A stretch of DNA of 64,000 nucleotides from Kordia algicida (GTDB lineage Bacteria > Bacteroidota > Bacteroidia > Flavobacteriales > Flavobacteriaceae): assembly GCF_051013375.1 (NCBI RefSeq), contig NZ_CP142125.1. One strand, 5' to 3'. Each line of letters begins with the position of its first letter. The stretch's first letter is position 1. The position numbers were made by a program, and so were the translations under genes. This document shows, one piece after another, positions 43,992 to 51,877 of this stretch. A model generated the notes under the pieces. It had not been told where the DNA came from. It saw only the letters and a program-made list of their open reading frames with translations, and made no database searches.

Positions 43992-44411
43992 TTAGTATTG
44001 ATCTAATAAGTAATTAATTAAATCGGTAGTTGTTAAAATTCCAACCAATTTTCCATCGTCTACTACTGGCAAGGCGTGAAATTCTTTTTTGGCTAAAATC
44101 TCCGCAGCATCTTTAATGGTTGTGTGCGAACCTACACTTATTAGGTTTTTTGCCATTACTTGCTCAATCGTAAACATATTGTACACAACCGTTTCTACAT
44201 TTTCTTCTTCTTCGTAAGCGCCATCGGCAAAACTGATGCGTAGTAAATCGGTGTAACTCAACATTCCAATGATTTCATCGCCGCTTACTACAGGAATATG
44301 ACGAATATTATTTGCTTTAAACAAACGTTCTGCGGTGTCTAAATTGTCTGTATGATTTAAAGTGATGACATTGGCTGTCATAATTGTTGAAACTGGTGTT
44401 CTTTTTTTCAT
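43992..44411 (-). CDS. CBS-pair domain protein
   Basis: A 139-residue protein made of two CBS motifs: VSTIMTANVITLNHTDNLDTAERLFKANNIRHIPVVSGDEIIGMLSYTDLL and a second one from MAKNLISVGSHTTIKDAAEIL to GKLVGILTTTDLINYLL. CBS pairs bind adenosine nucleotides and act as energy sensors. No catalytic domain is attached. An FNR-type box with promoter lies upstream at 44509-44552, in the right orientation, so it is probably induced at low oxygen together with the universal stress gene downstream. Confidence 0.93.
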   Translation of the reverse strand: MKKRTPVSTIMTANVITLNHTDNLDTAERLFKANNIRHIPVVSGDEIIGMLSYTDLLRISFADGAYEEEENVETVVYNMFTIEQVMAKNLISVGSHTTIKDAAEILAKKEFHALPVVDDGKLVGILTTTDLINYLLDQY

Positions 44412-44508
44412 CTTTCTTTCGTTTTTAGTTAAATTTGATAGAAATTACCTGTAATTCTAATAGAATTTAAAGGTTTTCAAACATTTGTCCTTGTTTTAAT
44501 TTCTATAC

Positions 44509-44552
44509 TAAAAGTACTCTGGAATGGAAGAAAAAACTATGATATTTGTCAT
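44509..44552 (-). promoter_or_regulatory. FNR-type box and promoter of the CBS/usp unit
   Basis: The palindrome ATGATATTTGTCAT is at 44539-44552. On the minus strand it is followed after exactly 22 bp by TACTTTTA (44516-44509), one mismatch from TAnnTTTG. The spacing equals that at hemN and ccoS. The leader to the CBS start is about 95 bp. Confidence 0.72.
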
Positions 44553-44638
44553 GGTCAGAAAACTTTTTTAAACTTTAAGACAAGTAAACGCAACCAATCA
44601 CAATCTTGAACATCTAAACAATAAAGCCGTACATAATT

Positions 44639-45067
44639 ATGAAAAAATTATTTTTAGTATTGATAACCGTTGGTTTACTGTATTCTTGCAATAATGATGA
44701 TGATGATGTTGCTGTAAACGATATCCTAGGAACTTGGAAACTTGTCGAAATGAGTGGAAGCATTCTCAATTGGCAAACGACAGGCGCGGATATGGATTGG
44801 CAAGAAACCTATACTTTGAACACCAATGGAACTTTTATGAAAACAAGAGTTCAAAACGGAACCACAACACAAGCTTCTGGAACTTTTACTTTTATTGAAG
44901 GAACAGCAGATGGAAATGTGATCGATTTTACTTTTGACAGCGACAACGATATCATTGCAAACTGCTCTGCAGAATTGGTAGAACGTATGTATTTAGAATC
45001 TGATGATACATTTTTTAGTGGTTGGATTGCATGTGATGGTCCAGGTTTGAAGTATGAGAAAAATTAA
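44639..45067 (+). CDS. Lipocalin-like surface lipoprotein
   Basis: A 142-residue lipoprotein. The lipobox is LYSC with Cys17, followed by NNDDDD, a strong acidic signal for surface export in Bacteroidota. The mature part starts with ILGTWKLVEMSG and continues with regular beta strands (ETYTLNTNGTFMKTRV, ASGTFTFIEG, IDFTFDSDND), the pattern of lipocalin-like proteins. It probably binds a small hydrophobic ligand. Its start is 86 bp past the FNR-type box, which however points the other way. Confidence 0.8.
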   Translation: MKKLFLVLITVGLLYSCNNDDDDVAVNDILGTWKLVEMSGSILNWQTTGADMDWQETYTLNTNGTFMKTRVQNGTTTQASGTFTFIEGTADGNVIDFTFDSDNDIIANCSAELVERMYLESDDTFFSGWIACDGPGLKYEKN

Positions 45068-45078
45068 TCCAACTCACT

Positions 45079-45780
45079 TTAATGACAATTCATCGTATTG
45101 GTTACCATTCCAGCATTTGGAGCAGGAGAAATATAGGGAATTCCCAAGCCTAATCCGCGAAGAATAAACAACATCCCTATGATAATCACAAAAACAGGAA
45201 TTGCTTTTTGAATGCGTTGTTTTATAGAAGTATTCAAGAATTTTCCAATGTAAATTGCGGTGGTCATCAACGGAATGGTTCCTAATCCAAAAAAGAGCAT
45301 GTACAAACTTCCTTCCAACATACTTCCGGAAGCAATTGCGCCAAAAACTGCCATATAGACCAATCCGCAAGGAAGGAATCCGTTTAAAAATCCAATCGTA
45401 AAAAAAGTATCTAACGTCTTCTTTTTAAACTGTTTTCCTAAACTCGATTTCACTTTCGAAATCACTCTAAAAACAGGTTTTGAAAAGTTATATTTACTAA
45501 AGGTTTTATACGGAATTAAGATGACAACAATCATCAAAACACCAATGGCAATCGATAATTTTTGCTGTATTCCGAAGATATACAAACTTTTTCCTAGCAG
45601 TCCAAACACGAATCCAATCGTTGCATACGAAAGCAATCGCCCAATGTGATACAAAGAAATTTGTGCTACTTTTTTATAACTATTGTTACGATCAACGGGC
45701 AACATAAAGGCTATAGGACCACACATCCCAACACAGTGAAAACTACCTAACAATCCTAATATGAAACCCGCAATAATCAT
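45079..45780 (-). CDS. SafE/UreH-type membrane protein of the cbb3 cluster
   Basis: A 233-residue membrane protein with six predicted helices, of the sulfite exporter TauE/SafE (UreH_2-like) group. It starts with MIIAGFILGLLGSFHCVGMCGPIAFMLP, whose H-C-x-G-M-C-G motif could bind copper. A second conserved part is GFLNGFLPCGLVYMAV with NGxxPCG. I chose ATG 45780 over GTG 45807. It follows ccoH after 39 bp. Members of this group are usually found beside ccoGHIS and are thought to help assemble or supply metal to the oxidase; true sulfite export is not implied. Confidence 0.85.
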   Translation of the reverse strand: MIIAGFILGLLGSFHCVGMCGPIAFMLPVDRNNSYKKVAQISLYHIGRLLSYATIGFVFGLLGKSLYIFGIQQKLSIAIGVLMIVVILIPYKTFSKYNFSKPVFRVISKVKSSLGKQFKKKTLDTFFTIGFLNGFLPCGLVYMAVFGAIASGSMLEGSLYMLFFGLGTIPLMTTAIYIGKFLNTSIKQRIQKAIPVFVIIIGMLFILRGLGLGIPYISPAPNAGMVTNTMNCH

Positions 45781-45819
45781 CACAAAATTTATTTTGCAAT
45801 TCCGCACTTAATGCAGAAT

Positions 45820-46266
45820 CTAATAATCCAATTCTTTTTTATACAAATACGTCTCTTTATCATAACTCCAATCAACTGTAAGGTTCCAACGACCATCCAA
45901 CAAACGCTTGTCAGGTATGAGCAATGTGTGGTTGGATAACGAAATAGGAATTTCGAAATCAAGTTGTTTGTTAGATGGTCTGTATAGGAACACTTTTCCT
46001 TTAATATTGCTAACGTTTAACGTCTTTGGAAATACCACTTCCACTCCCAAATCAGTTTGCGTAACGCTAATATTTTCTGCTAATTTTTGTGCGTTTCGTT
46101 GCTTATCAATTTCCGATTGATATTGCAATTCTTGTTCATAATAGGAATCTGTCACCAAATCATGATCGTATTTATCTTGTACGTTCATGTTTACAATAAA
46201 ATACATGATAAAGCTGATAAATGCTACAAACGCAAGTCCGATTCCTGTTCCCCAATTTATTTTCAT
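45820..46266 (-). CDS. ccoH: Cytochrome oxidase assembly protein CcoH (FixH)
   Basis: A 148-residue protein with one N-terminal transmembrane helix (about 8-26), then a periplasmic domain. The sequence DHDLVTDSYYEQELQYQSEIDKQRNA is the FixH signature, and the rest (VFLYRPSNKQLDFE, LLDGRWNLTVDWSYD) forms a small beta-sandwich as in FixH. CcoH is needed for stable assembly of cbb3 oxidase. It is separated from ccoG by 250 bp of repeat sequence, but lies on the same strand. Confidence 0.9.
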   Translation of the reverse strand: MKINWGTGIGLAFVAFISFIMYFIVNMNVQDKYDHDLVTDSYYEQELQYQSEIDKQRNAQKLAENISVTQTDLGVEVVFPKTLNVSNIKGKVFLYRPSNKQLDFEIPISLSNHTLLIPDKRLLDGRWNLTVDWSYDKETYLYKKELDY

Positions 46267-46275
46267 ATCGTTTTA

Positions 46276-46500
46276 TTTTTATATTTTTTATGGCATTTCC
46301 TTCGCTTACGCTTCGGTCAGGCTTTCGGCTATATCTTTTTAATTCGTCTTTACGAAACAAGTTTTTGATGAATAGTAACCATCTATTTCGCTACAAACAG
46401 ATTGCTTCGTCGCGCACTCCTCGCAATGACATTTCATAATTAAAAAGGATGTCGCCTCAATCCTTAATGCGATTTCAAATTTCAATACTAACAACGATCA
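46276..46500. repeat. Composite intergenic repeat between ccoG and ccoH
   Basis: The block holds TTCGCTTACGCTTCGGTCAGGCTTTCGGCTATATC at its left in part and AAAAAGGATGTCGCCTCAATCC at its right, both of a type dispersed in flavobacterial genomes. Between them lies a good copy of AAACAGATTGCTTCGTCGCGC / ACTCCTCGCAATGAC (46396-46433), where ATTGC and GCAAT can pair. It looks like one repeat inserted into another. It interrupts the cco operon without any gene. Confidence 0.6.
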
Positions 46501-46516
46501 ACAAACAACTAAAAAA

Positions 46517-47941
46517 CTAATAATAACTCGTTGGTCCAATAAATTTTACCGTTGTAGTTTCAATCAATTTACCATGACTGTAAACGTCTACCGTAAGATT
46601 TCTTTTTCCGTTGTCAATTTGATGTTCAGGAATTTCTATAAACATCGTTCCTTCTGCAATTCCCTGTTTTGGTATCATAAATTCATTGGAAGTTGCTACT
46701 AATTTTATAGTGCCTGGCACTTTTCGTATTTTAAATTCTACATTCAAAATATCTTCTGTTGTTTTGTTAATGACTTTATACGTAAACACATTGCTAATCA
46801 TGTTATCAGCTTTTTGTTCATATAATTGTCCGCGCAATCGTAAAATATTTGCTTCTACATCATTACGCATTAGTAACATTCCTAGTAGTACACCAATGAG
46901 AATGACTAAAACGGCAGTATATCCTTTAAGTCTTGGTGTAAACTTGAATTTTTCTTTCTTTTCAATTCCCGCTTCACTGTCGTAACGAATCAAACCTTTG
47001 GGCAAGTTTACCTTTTCCATAATGGTATCACACTCGTCAATACAAGCCGTACAGTTTACACATTCGAGTTGCGTTCCGTTTCTGATGTCAATTCCTGTTG
47101 GACAGACATTTACACACTGAAAACAATCAATGCAATCACCAAAACCAAGTTCATATCGATCTTCATTTTTACGAAACTTTTTACGTCCGTTTTCGCCTTC
47201 GCCACGCTTATGATCGTAGGCTACTACAATCGATTTGTCATCGAGCAATACACCTTGCAATCTTCCATAAGGACAAGCAATGATACAAACTTGCTCACGA
47301 AACCATGCAAATACAAAGTAGAATACTGCGGTAAATATTAAGAGTGGAAATAAGGTTTCTAAATGTTTAAAAGGTCCGTCTAAAATATCTTGAATAAGTT
47401 CGTCACTTCCTATGAGATACGCCAAAAATACGTTGGCAATTGCAAAAGAAATTACAAAGAATATAAACCATTTAAGCAGCCGTTTTTTGATTTTTTCTGC
47501 ATTCCAAGCTTGCTTATCCAATCGAATTTGTTTTCCTCTGTCGCCTTCAATCCAATATTCAATCCGACGAAAAACCATTTCCATAAAGATCGTTTGCGGA
47601 CACATCCAACCACAAAATATTCGTCCAAAAGCTACGGTAAATAATGTAATAAATATGACTCCAATAATCATAGAAATTACCATTAAATGAAAGTCTTGTG
47701 GCCAAAACGGAAAGCTAAAAATATTGAAACGACGTTCCAACACATTGAATAGTAAAAACTGGTTTCCGTTAATTTTTACAAAAGGAGCGGCAAATAAAAA
47801 GAGTAGCAATACATAACTAACAATCTTACGCCATTCGTAGTATTTACCGCTTGGTTTTTTTGGATACACCCAAGCACGTTTTCCTTCTTCATTTATCGTT
47901 CCGATGGAATCTCTGAATTGTTCGTTTTCTGGTGTTTCCAC
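46517..47941 (-). CDS. ccoG: Cytochrome c oxidase accessory protein CcoG (FixG)
   Basis: A 474-residue membrane protein with five to six helices and a cytoplasmic ferredoxin domain. RIFCGWMCPQTIFMEMVFR and CIIACPYGRLQG are typical of CcoG. Two [4Fe-4S] motifs are seen in CIDCFQCVNVCPTG and CVNCTACIDECD. The C-terminal part (about 370-474) is a periplasmic Ig-like domain. CcoG is a cupric reductase that provides Cu(I) for cbb3 oxidase assembly. It starts 15 bp after the ccoP stop, in the order ccoN-O, Q, P, G, H. Confidence 0.95.
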   Translation of the reverse strand: METPENEQFRDSIGTINEEGKRAWVYPKKPSGKYYEWRKIVSYVLLLFLFAAPFVKINGNQFLLFNVLERRFNIFSFPFWPQDFHLMVISMIIGVIFITLFTVAFGRIFCGWMCPQTIFMEMVFRRIEYWIEGDRGKQIRLDKQAWNAEKIKKRLLKWFIFFVISFAIANVFLAYLIGSDELIQDILDGPFKHLETLFPLLIFTAVFYFVFAWFREQVCIIACPYGRLQGVLLDDKSIVVAYDHKRGEGENGRKKFRKNEDRYELGFGDCIDCFQCVNVCPTGIDIRNGTQLECVNCTACIDECDTIMEKVNLPKGLIRYDSEAGIEKKEKFKFTPRLKGYTAVLVILIGVLLGMLLMRNDVEANILRLRGQLYEQKADNMISNVFTYKVINKTTEDILNVEFKIRKVPGTIKLVATSNEFMIPKQGIAEGTMFIEIPEHQIDNGKRNLTVDVYSHGKLIETTTVKFIGPTSYY

Positions 47942-47956
47942 AATGATTCTTTTTTA

Positions 47957-48952
47957 TTATTCTTTAGTTTCGTCTGTGATTTTTATAACGGAGTCAGAAA
48001 CTTTTTCAATTTCAATATTGGTGTCTGCGTCAATTTTGACTTCAGTTTTTGTTCCTGTTTCAGATTCTAATAGTGGCGCTATCCAAATTTCTCCTTCTGG
48101 TTCTTTGGCATCAGGTCCTGGTGTCGTTCCTTGAAATGTGAGTACATAACTGGCTACTTGTGCAATTTGTGATGCTTTGAGTCCTTTTCGCGACCACGAT
48201 TCCATTCCTTGCCCAGGACGTCCACCTTTGGAAATGGTTTTGAATACATTTTTGATGCCGCCACCTAAAATCCAGTGTTTGTCTGTTAGGTTTGGACCAA
48301 TTCCTCCACCTCCATCGATTCTATGACAAGCCACACAGTTTTTATTGAAAATTTCTTTTCCAGCACTGAGATCAGAAGTTTCTGTGAGCAGTACTACAGT
48401 TTCAGCATCTACTCGATCTTTGGCAGTTGCATTGAATTTATCAATTTCAACTTGTGCTTCTGCGTATTTTCTCTCGTATTCCATGATTTGATTTTCACCG
48501 TTAAACACATGGTACTTTAGCATGTAAATAGCTGCAAATACGATAGACGCGTAAAATCCGTACAACCACCAAGGTGGCAAGTTGTTGTCAAGTTCTTTAA
48601 TTCCGTCATAATTATGATCGAGAATAATTTCTGCTTCAGCTTCAACAGGTTTTGAGTCTACTAATTTTTCATAAATACTCTTGAGTTTTTTAAACTCAGG
48701 TGTTTTATTTTTTTCTTTTAGATAGCGTTCTTTTCCTGCTTCGTCCAATCCAGTAAAAAGAATTCTTTCTATAGCAGCTACAATTCCTTCAATGGCAATT
48801 AAAATAAATAATACCAATACAAGAAATAACATGATTAGCGGTTCTTCCATGAATGCTGGTCTGTCACCAGATTCTACAAAGTATTCAATTCCTATAAATA
48901 TGAGGAAGAAAATAAGGAGTACACGTGCCCAAGATGGAATTAGATTTCTCAT
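47957..48952 (-). CDS. ccoP: cbb3 oxidase subunit CcoP with a single haem c
   Basis: A 331-residue subunit. I chose ATG 48952, which overlaps the stop of the ccoQ-like gene as ATGA; a longer frame from 49036 would run through that gene. Two transmembrane helices lie near 8-25 and 30-55, then a charged region, a third helix at about 138-155 after NLPPWWLYGFYAS, and one cytochrome c domain with C206-V-A-C209-H210 and a distal Met in GQGMESW. Proteobacterial CcoP has two haem c groups; only one is present here. The C-terminal 60 residues are acidic. Confidence 0.94.
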   Translation of the reverse strand: MRNLIPSWARVLLIFFLIFIGIEYFVESGDRPAFMEEPLIMLFLVLVLFILIAIEGIVAAIERILFTGLDEAGKERYLKEKNKTPEFKKLKSIYEKLVDSKPVEAEAEIILDHNYDGIKELDNNLPPWWLYGFYASIVFAAIYMLKYHVFNGENQIMEYERKYAEAQVEIDKFNATAKDRVDAETVVLLTETSDLSAGKEIFNKNCVACHRIDGGGGIGPNLTDKHWILGGGIKNVFKTISKGGRPGQGMESWSRKGLKASQIAQVASYVLTFQGTTPGPDAKEPEGEIWIAPLLESETGTKTEVKIDADTNIEIEKVSDSVIKITDETKE

Positions 48953-49137
48953 AATTGTTGGTTGTTTTGCGGATTGTCTAATGGAATATTGCTCACTTTT
49001 GTGATGTATTCTTTTTTTGCTGTGATTACCCACCAAAATAGCACCACAAAGAAGGTAAAGAAGATGAGTAAGGAAATCATCGGGTATATTTCAATACCCG
49101 TAATGGTTTCCATATGATTTTTTACAAATTTTAACAT
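48949..49137 (-). CDS. ccoQ: Small cbb3 oxidase subunit, CcoQ-like
   Basis: A 62-residue protein with one transmembrane helix (about 20-40: MISLLIFFTFFVVLFWWVI) followed by TAKKEYITKV. This is the size and layout of CcoQ, the small subunit that stabilises the cbb3 complex. Its stop overlaps the ccoP start as ATGA, and it begins 5 bp after the ccoNO stop, so its place in the operon is the usual one. Confidence 0.87.
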   Translation of the reverse strand: MLKFVKNHMETITGIEIYPMISLLIFFTFFVVLFWWVITAKKEYITKVSNIPLDNPQNNQQL

Positions 49138-49142
49138 GCTGT

Positions 49143-51344
49143 TTATTTTTGTGTGGTTTCTTGTTTTGAGTCTTTTATTTTAATGTCTGTTCCTAATCGT
49201 TGTAAGTATGCAATTAAAGCAACGATTTCACGATCTTTTATTTCAATGAATTTTTCTCCTTCATCAGCCGCCATTTTTCTACCTTTTTCAAAAGATTTCA
49301 TCAAGTCTGGATCTTTTTTCAAGTTTTCAACAATTCCTATTGCTTGCTCATCCATGTATTGCAATGCTTCTTCTATTTCTTTGTCTGTATAAGGAACTCC
49401 AAGTGATACCATAGCACGCATTTTATCTTGTGTAGACGATTTGTCAAGTTCGCCTTTTATCAACCAAGGATATGCAGGCATGATAGAAGCGCCTTCAATT
49501 CCTCTCGGATCATACATGTGTTTGTAATGCCATGCATCTGATTTTAATCCGCCTTCACGATGCAAATCGGGACCTGTACGTTTACTTCCCCAAAGGAATG
49601 GATGATCATATACAAATTCTCCTGCTTTTGAATATTCTCCATAACGTTCTACCTCACTTCTAAACGGACGCACCATTTGCGAGTGACAACCCACACAACC
49701 TTCTCTGATGTAGATGTCTCTACCTTCCAATTCTAATGGTGTGTATGGTTTTACTTCTGTAATTGTTGGAATGTTTGAGTCAATCATAATGGTTGGAACT
49801 ATTTGTACGATTCCACCAATTAATATAGCAATAGTAGCATAAATGGTAAGTTTGATTGGTTTACGCTCTAACCAAGTGTGCCATCCTTCTCCTTTTACAC
49901 GCTTTTTAGAAACACGTTGCAATGCTGGTGCTTCTGCAAGTTCGTCGCTTACATTGTGTCTTGATCTTGCAATGGTTACTACAATGTTGTATGCTAAGAA
50001 GAACATTCCAAAAATGTATAAGGAACCTCCAATAGCACGCATCCAATACATTGGCATGATTTCAACTACAGTTTCCAAGAAGTTTGCATAAAATAATGTT
50101 CCATCAGGGTTGAACTGTTTCCACATGGTTGCCTGCGTAAATCCTGCCACATACATTGGTAGTGCGTACATGACAATTCCCAACGTTCCAAGCCAGAAAT
50201 GTGCATTTGCCAATCCTTTAGAGTATAGTTTTGTTTTGAATAGTCTTGGTACTAACCAATAGATCATTCCAAAGGTTAAGAAACCATTCCAAGCTAAAGC
50301 TCCTACGTGAACGTGGGCAATAATCCAATCGGTAAAGTGGGCAATTGCATTTACATTTTTTAAGGATAGCATTGGTCCTTCAAAGGTTGCCATACCATAT
50401 CCTGTGATTGCCACAACCATGAATTTTAATACAGGATCGGTTCGTACTTTATCCCAAGCGCCACGAAGTGTTAGCAATCCGTTTATCATTCCTCCCCAAG
50501 AAGGCATTAGTAACATTACTGAAAACGCAACTCCTAAGTTTTGTGCCCATTCTGGTAATGCTGTGTATAGTAAATGGTGTGGTCCTGCCCAAATGTATAT
50601 GAATATCAACGACCAGAAGTGTACAATAGATAATCTATACGAGTATACAGGTCTGTTTGCCGCTTTTGGTACAAAGTAGTACATTAATCCTAAGAATGGT
50701 GTTGTAAGGAAGAATGCCACCGCATTGTGTCCGTACCACCATTGCACCAAGGCATCTTGCACACCTGCGTATACTGAGTAACTTTTTAATGCGCTTACAG
50801 GCAATTCTAAACTGTTGAAGATGTGTAAGACTGCGACTGTAACAAAGGTTGCTAAGTAAAACCAAACTGCTACGTATAAGTGACGTTGTCTCCTTTTTAA
50901 GATCGTCCATATCATGTTGACCCCAAAAGCAACCCAAATAAGTGCAATTGCAATATCAAATGGCCATTCGAGTTCAGCATATTCTTTGGACGTTGTGTAT
51001 CCTAAAGGAAGTGTTATTGCGGCTCCAACAATGATAAGTTGCCATCCCCAAAAGTTCACTTTACTTAGAAAATCACTTGCCATTCTAGCTTTTAGTAATC
51101 GTTGTAGCGAGTAATATACACCCGCAAAAATGGCGTTCCCGACAAAGGCAAAAATGACTGCGTTTGTATGTAATGGACGCAAACGACCAAAACTTAGCCA
51201 AGAAATACCTTCTCCAAGTTCTGGAAATAGAAATAGGAAGGCTAATAACAATCCTACTAGCATTCCTACAATTCCCCATACTATAGTTGCATAGATGAAG
51301 TTTTTAACGATTTTATTATCGTAATAAAACTGTTGGATTTCCAT
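49143..51344 (-). CDS. ccoNO: Fused cbb3 oxidase subunits I and II (CcoN-CcoO)
   Basis: A 733-residue fusion. Residues 1-490 are the twelve-helix CcoN, which reduces O2 at the haem b3-CuB centre; His residues in GHNAVAFFLTTPFLG, AGPHHLLYTALPEW and IAHVHVGALAWNG are the expected ligands. From about 500 the CcoO part follows: one helix, then a cytochrome c domain with C550-V-G-C553-H554, SQMVRPF, and RTGPDLHREGG. Fusion of N and O is common in Bacteroidota. The gene follows ccoS by 24 bp. Confidence 0.96.
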   Translation of the reverse strand: MEIQQFYYDNKIVKNFIYATIVWGIVGMLVGLLLAFLFLFPELGEGISWLSFGRLRPLHTNAVIFAFVGNAIFAGVYYSLQRLLKARMASDFLSKVNFWGWQLIIVGAAITLPLGYTTSKEYAELEWPFDIAIALIWVAFGVNMIWTILKRRQRHLYVAVWFYLATFVTVAVLHIFNSLELPVSALKSYSVYAGVQDALVQWWYGHNAVAFFLTTPFLGLMYYFVPKAANRPVYSYRLSIVHFWSLIFIYIWAGPHHLLYTALPEWAQNLGVAFSVMLLMPSWGGMINGLLTLRGAWDKVRTDPVLKFMVVAITGYGMATFEGPMLSLKNVNAIAHFTDWIIAHVHVGALAWNGFLTFGMIYWLVPRLFKTKLYSKGLANAHFWLGTLGIVMYALPMYVAGFTQATMWKQFNPDGTLFYANFLETVVEIMPMYWMRAIGGSLYIFGMFFLAYNIVVTIARSRHNVSDELAEAPALQRVSKKRVKGEGWHTWLERKPIKLTIYATIAILIGGIVQIVPTIMIDSNIPTITEVKPYTPLELEGRDIYIREGCVGCHSQMVRPFRSEVERYGEYSKAGEFVYDHPFLWGSKRTGPDLHREGGLKSDAWHYKHMYDPRGIEGASIMPAYPWLIKGELDKSSTQDKMRAMVSLGVPYTDKEIEEALQYMDEQAIGIVENLKKDPDLMKSFEKGRKMAADEGEKFIEIKDREIVALIAYLQRLGTDIKIKDSKQETTQK

Positions 51345-51368
51345 AATATTATATATTAATTTTTATAG

Positions 51369-51539
51369 TTAGTTCTGCTTTTTTGGTTTTTCTTTTACCA
51401 ATTCATCTTCAAACAGCATGCGTACCGATGGTGTGTAACTATCGTCAAATTGTCCGTTTTTTACCGCTATAATAAAGGCGACAAAAAAGAGTATTGCTAC
51501 TACAATACTAATGGCTAGTAAAACATATATAACACTCAT
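51369..51539 (-). CDS. ccoS: cbb3 oxidase assembly protein CcoS
   Basis: A 56-residue protein starting at ATG 51539. One transmembrane helix (MSVIYVLLAISIVVAILFF, to about residue 26) is followed by VKNGQFDDSYTPSVRMLFED, the CcoS hallmark where Gln-Phe-Asp-Asp follows the helix. CcoS is needed for haem and copper insertion into the oxidase. It is the first gene after the FNR-type box, which lies 50 bp upstream, and is followed by ccoNO. Confidence 0.93.
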   Translation of the reverse strand: MSVIYVLLAISIVVAILFFVAFIIAVKNGQFDDSYTPSVRMLFEDELVKEKPKKQN

Positions 51540-51558
51540 ACCTATTGAAGTTATAGTT

Positions 51559-51602
51559 CAAAAGTACTGTGACGCGATTTCCTAAAAAATGACTTTTATC
51601 AT
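51559..51602 (-). promoter_or_regulatory. FNR-type box and promoter of the cco operon
   Basis: ATGACTTTTATCAT (51589-51602; on the minus strand ATGATAAAAGTCAT) is followed after exactly 22 bp by TACTTTTG (51566-51559), a perfect -7 element. Predicted transcription starts near 51554, 15 bp before the ccoS ATG. Confidence 0.8.
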
Positions 51603-51877
51603 GTTTCAGATTTATTTTTAAGAATTTGAAATTGAACTTGAATTAGAACTTGAATTTGAGACGTCTTTGAAGACAAATTCAAAATTGTAAGTGGAACTTA
51701 TCCCATTGAAAAACAGGATTTGTAAATGTTTATTTTACACTTCAAAACTGTTCTCGATACATTTTTACAAAAAATACTCGAACTGACGTGTTGTGGATTT
51801 GAATTTGAATTCGAGAAGTCCGTTGAAGTGTTTTACAGAGTGAAACAGCAAAAAAATGTTTTAACAGCTACTCAAAT
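51603..51877. repeat. Gene-free stretch with degenerate TTGAA(C/T) repeats
   Basis: Between the ccoI stop and the cco promoter there is no convincing gene. At 51621-51660 the hexamer pattern GAATTT/GAACTT is repeated about six times with changes, and shorter GGATTTGAATTTGAATTCGAG lies at about 51792-51812. These look like decaying tandem repeats. The rest shows nothing I can name. Confidence 0.55.

Noticed and set aside
46267..46516. A gene between ccoG and ccoH
   Set aside because: Open frames here run across repeat sequence on both strands and show no protein-like pattern.
48953..49036. Longer CcoP starting at 49036
   Set aside because: It would run through the ccoQ-like gene in another frame; the ATGA overlap at 48949-48952 gives a natural start.
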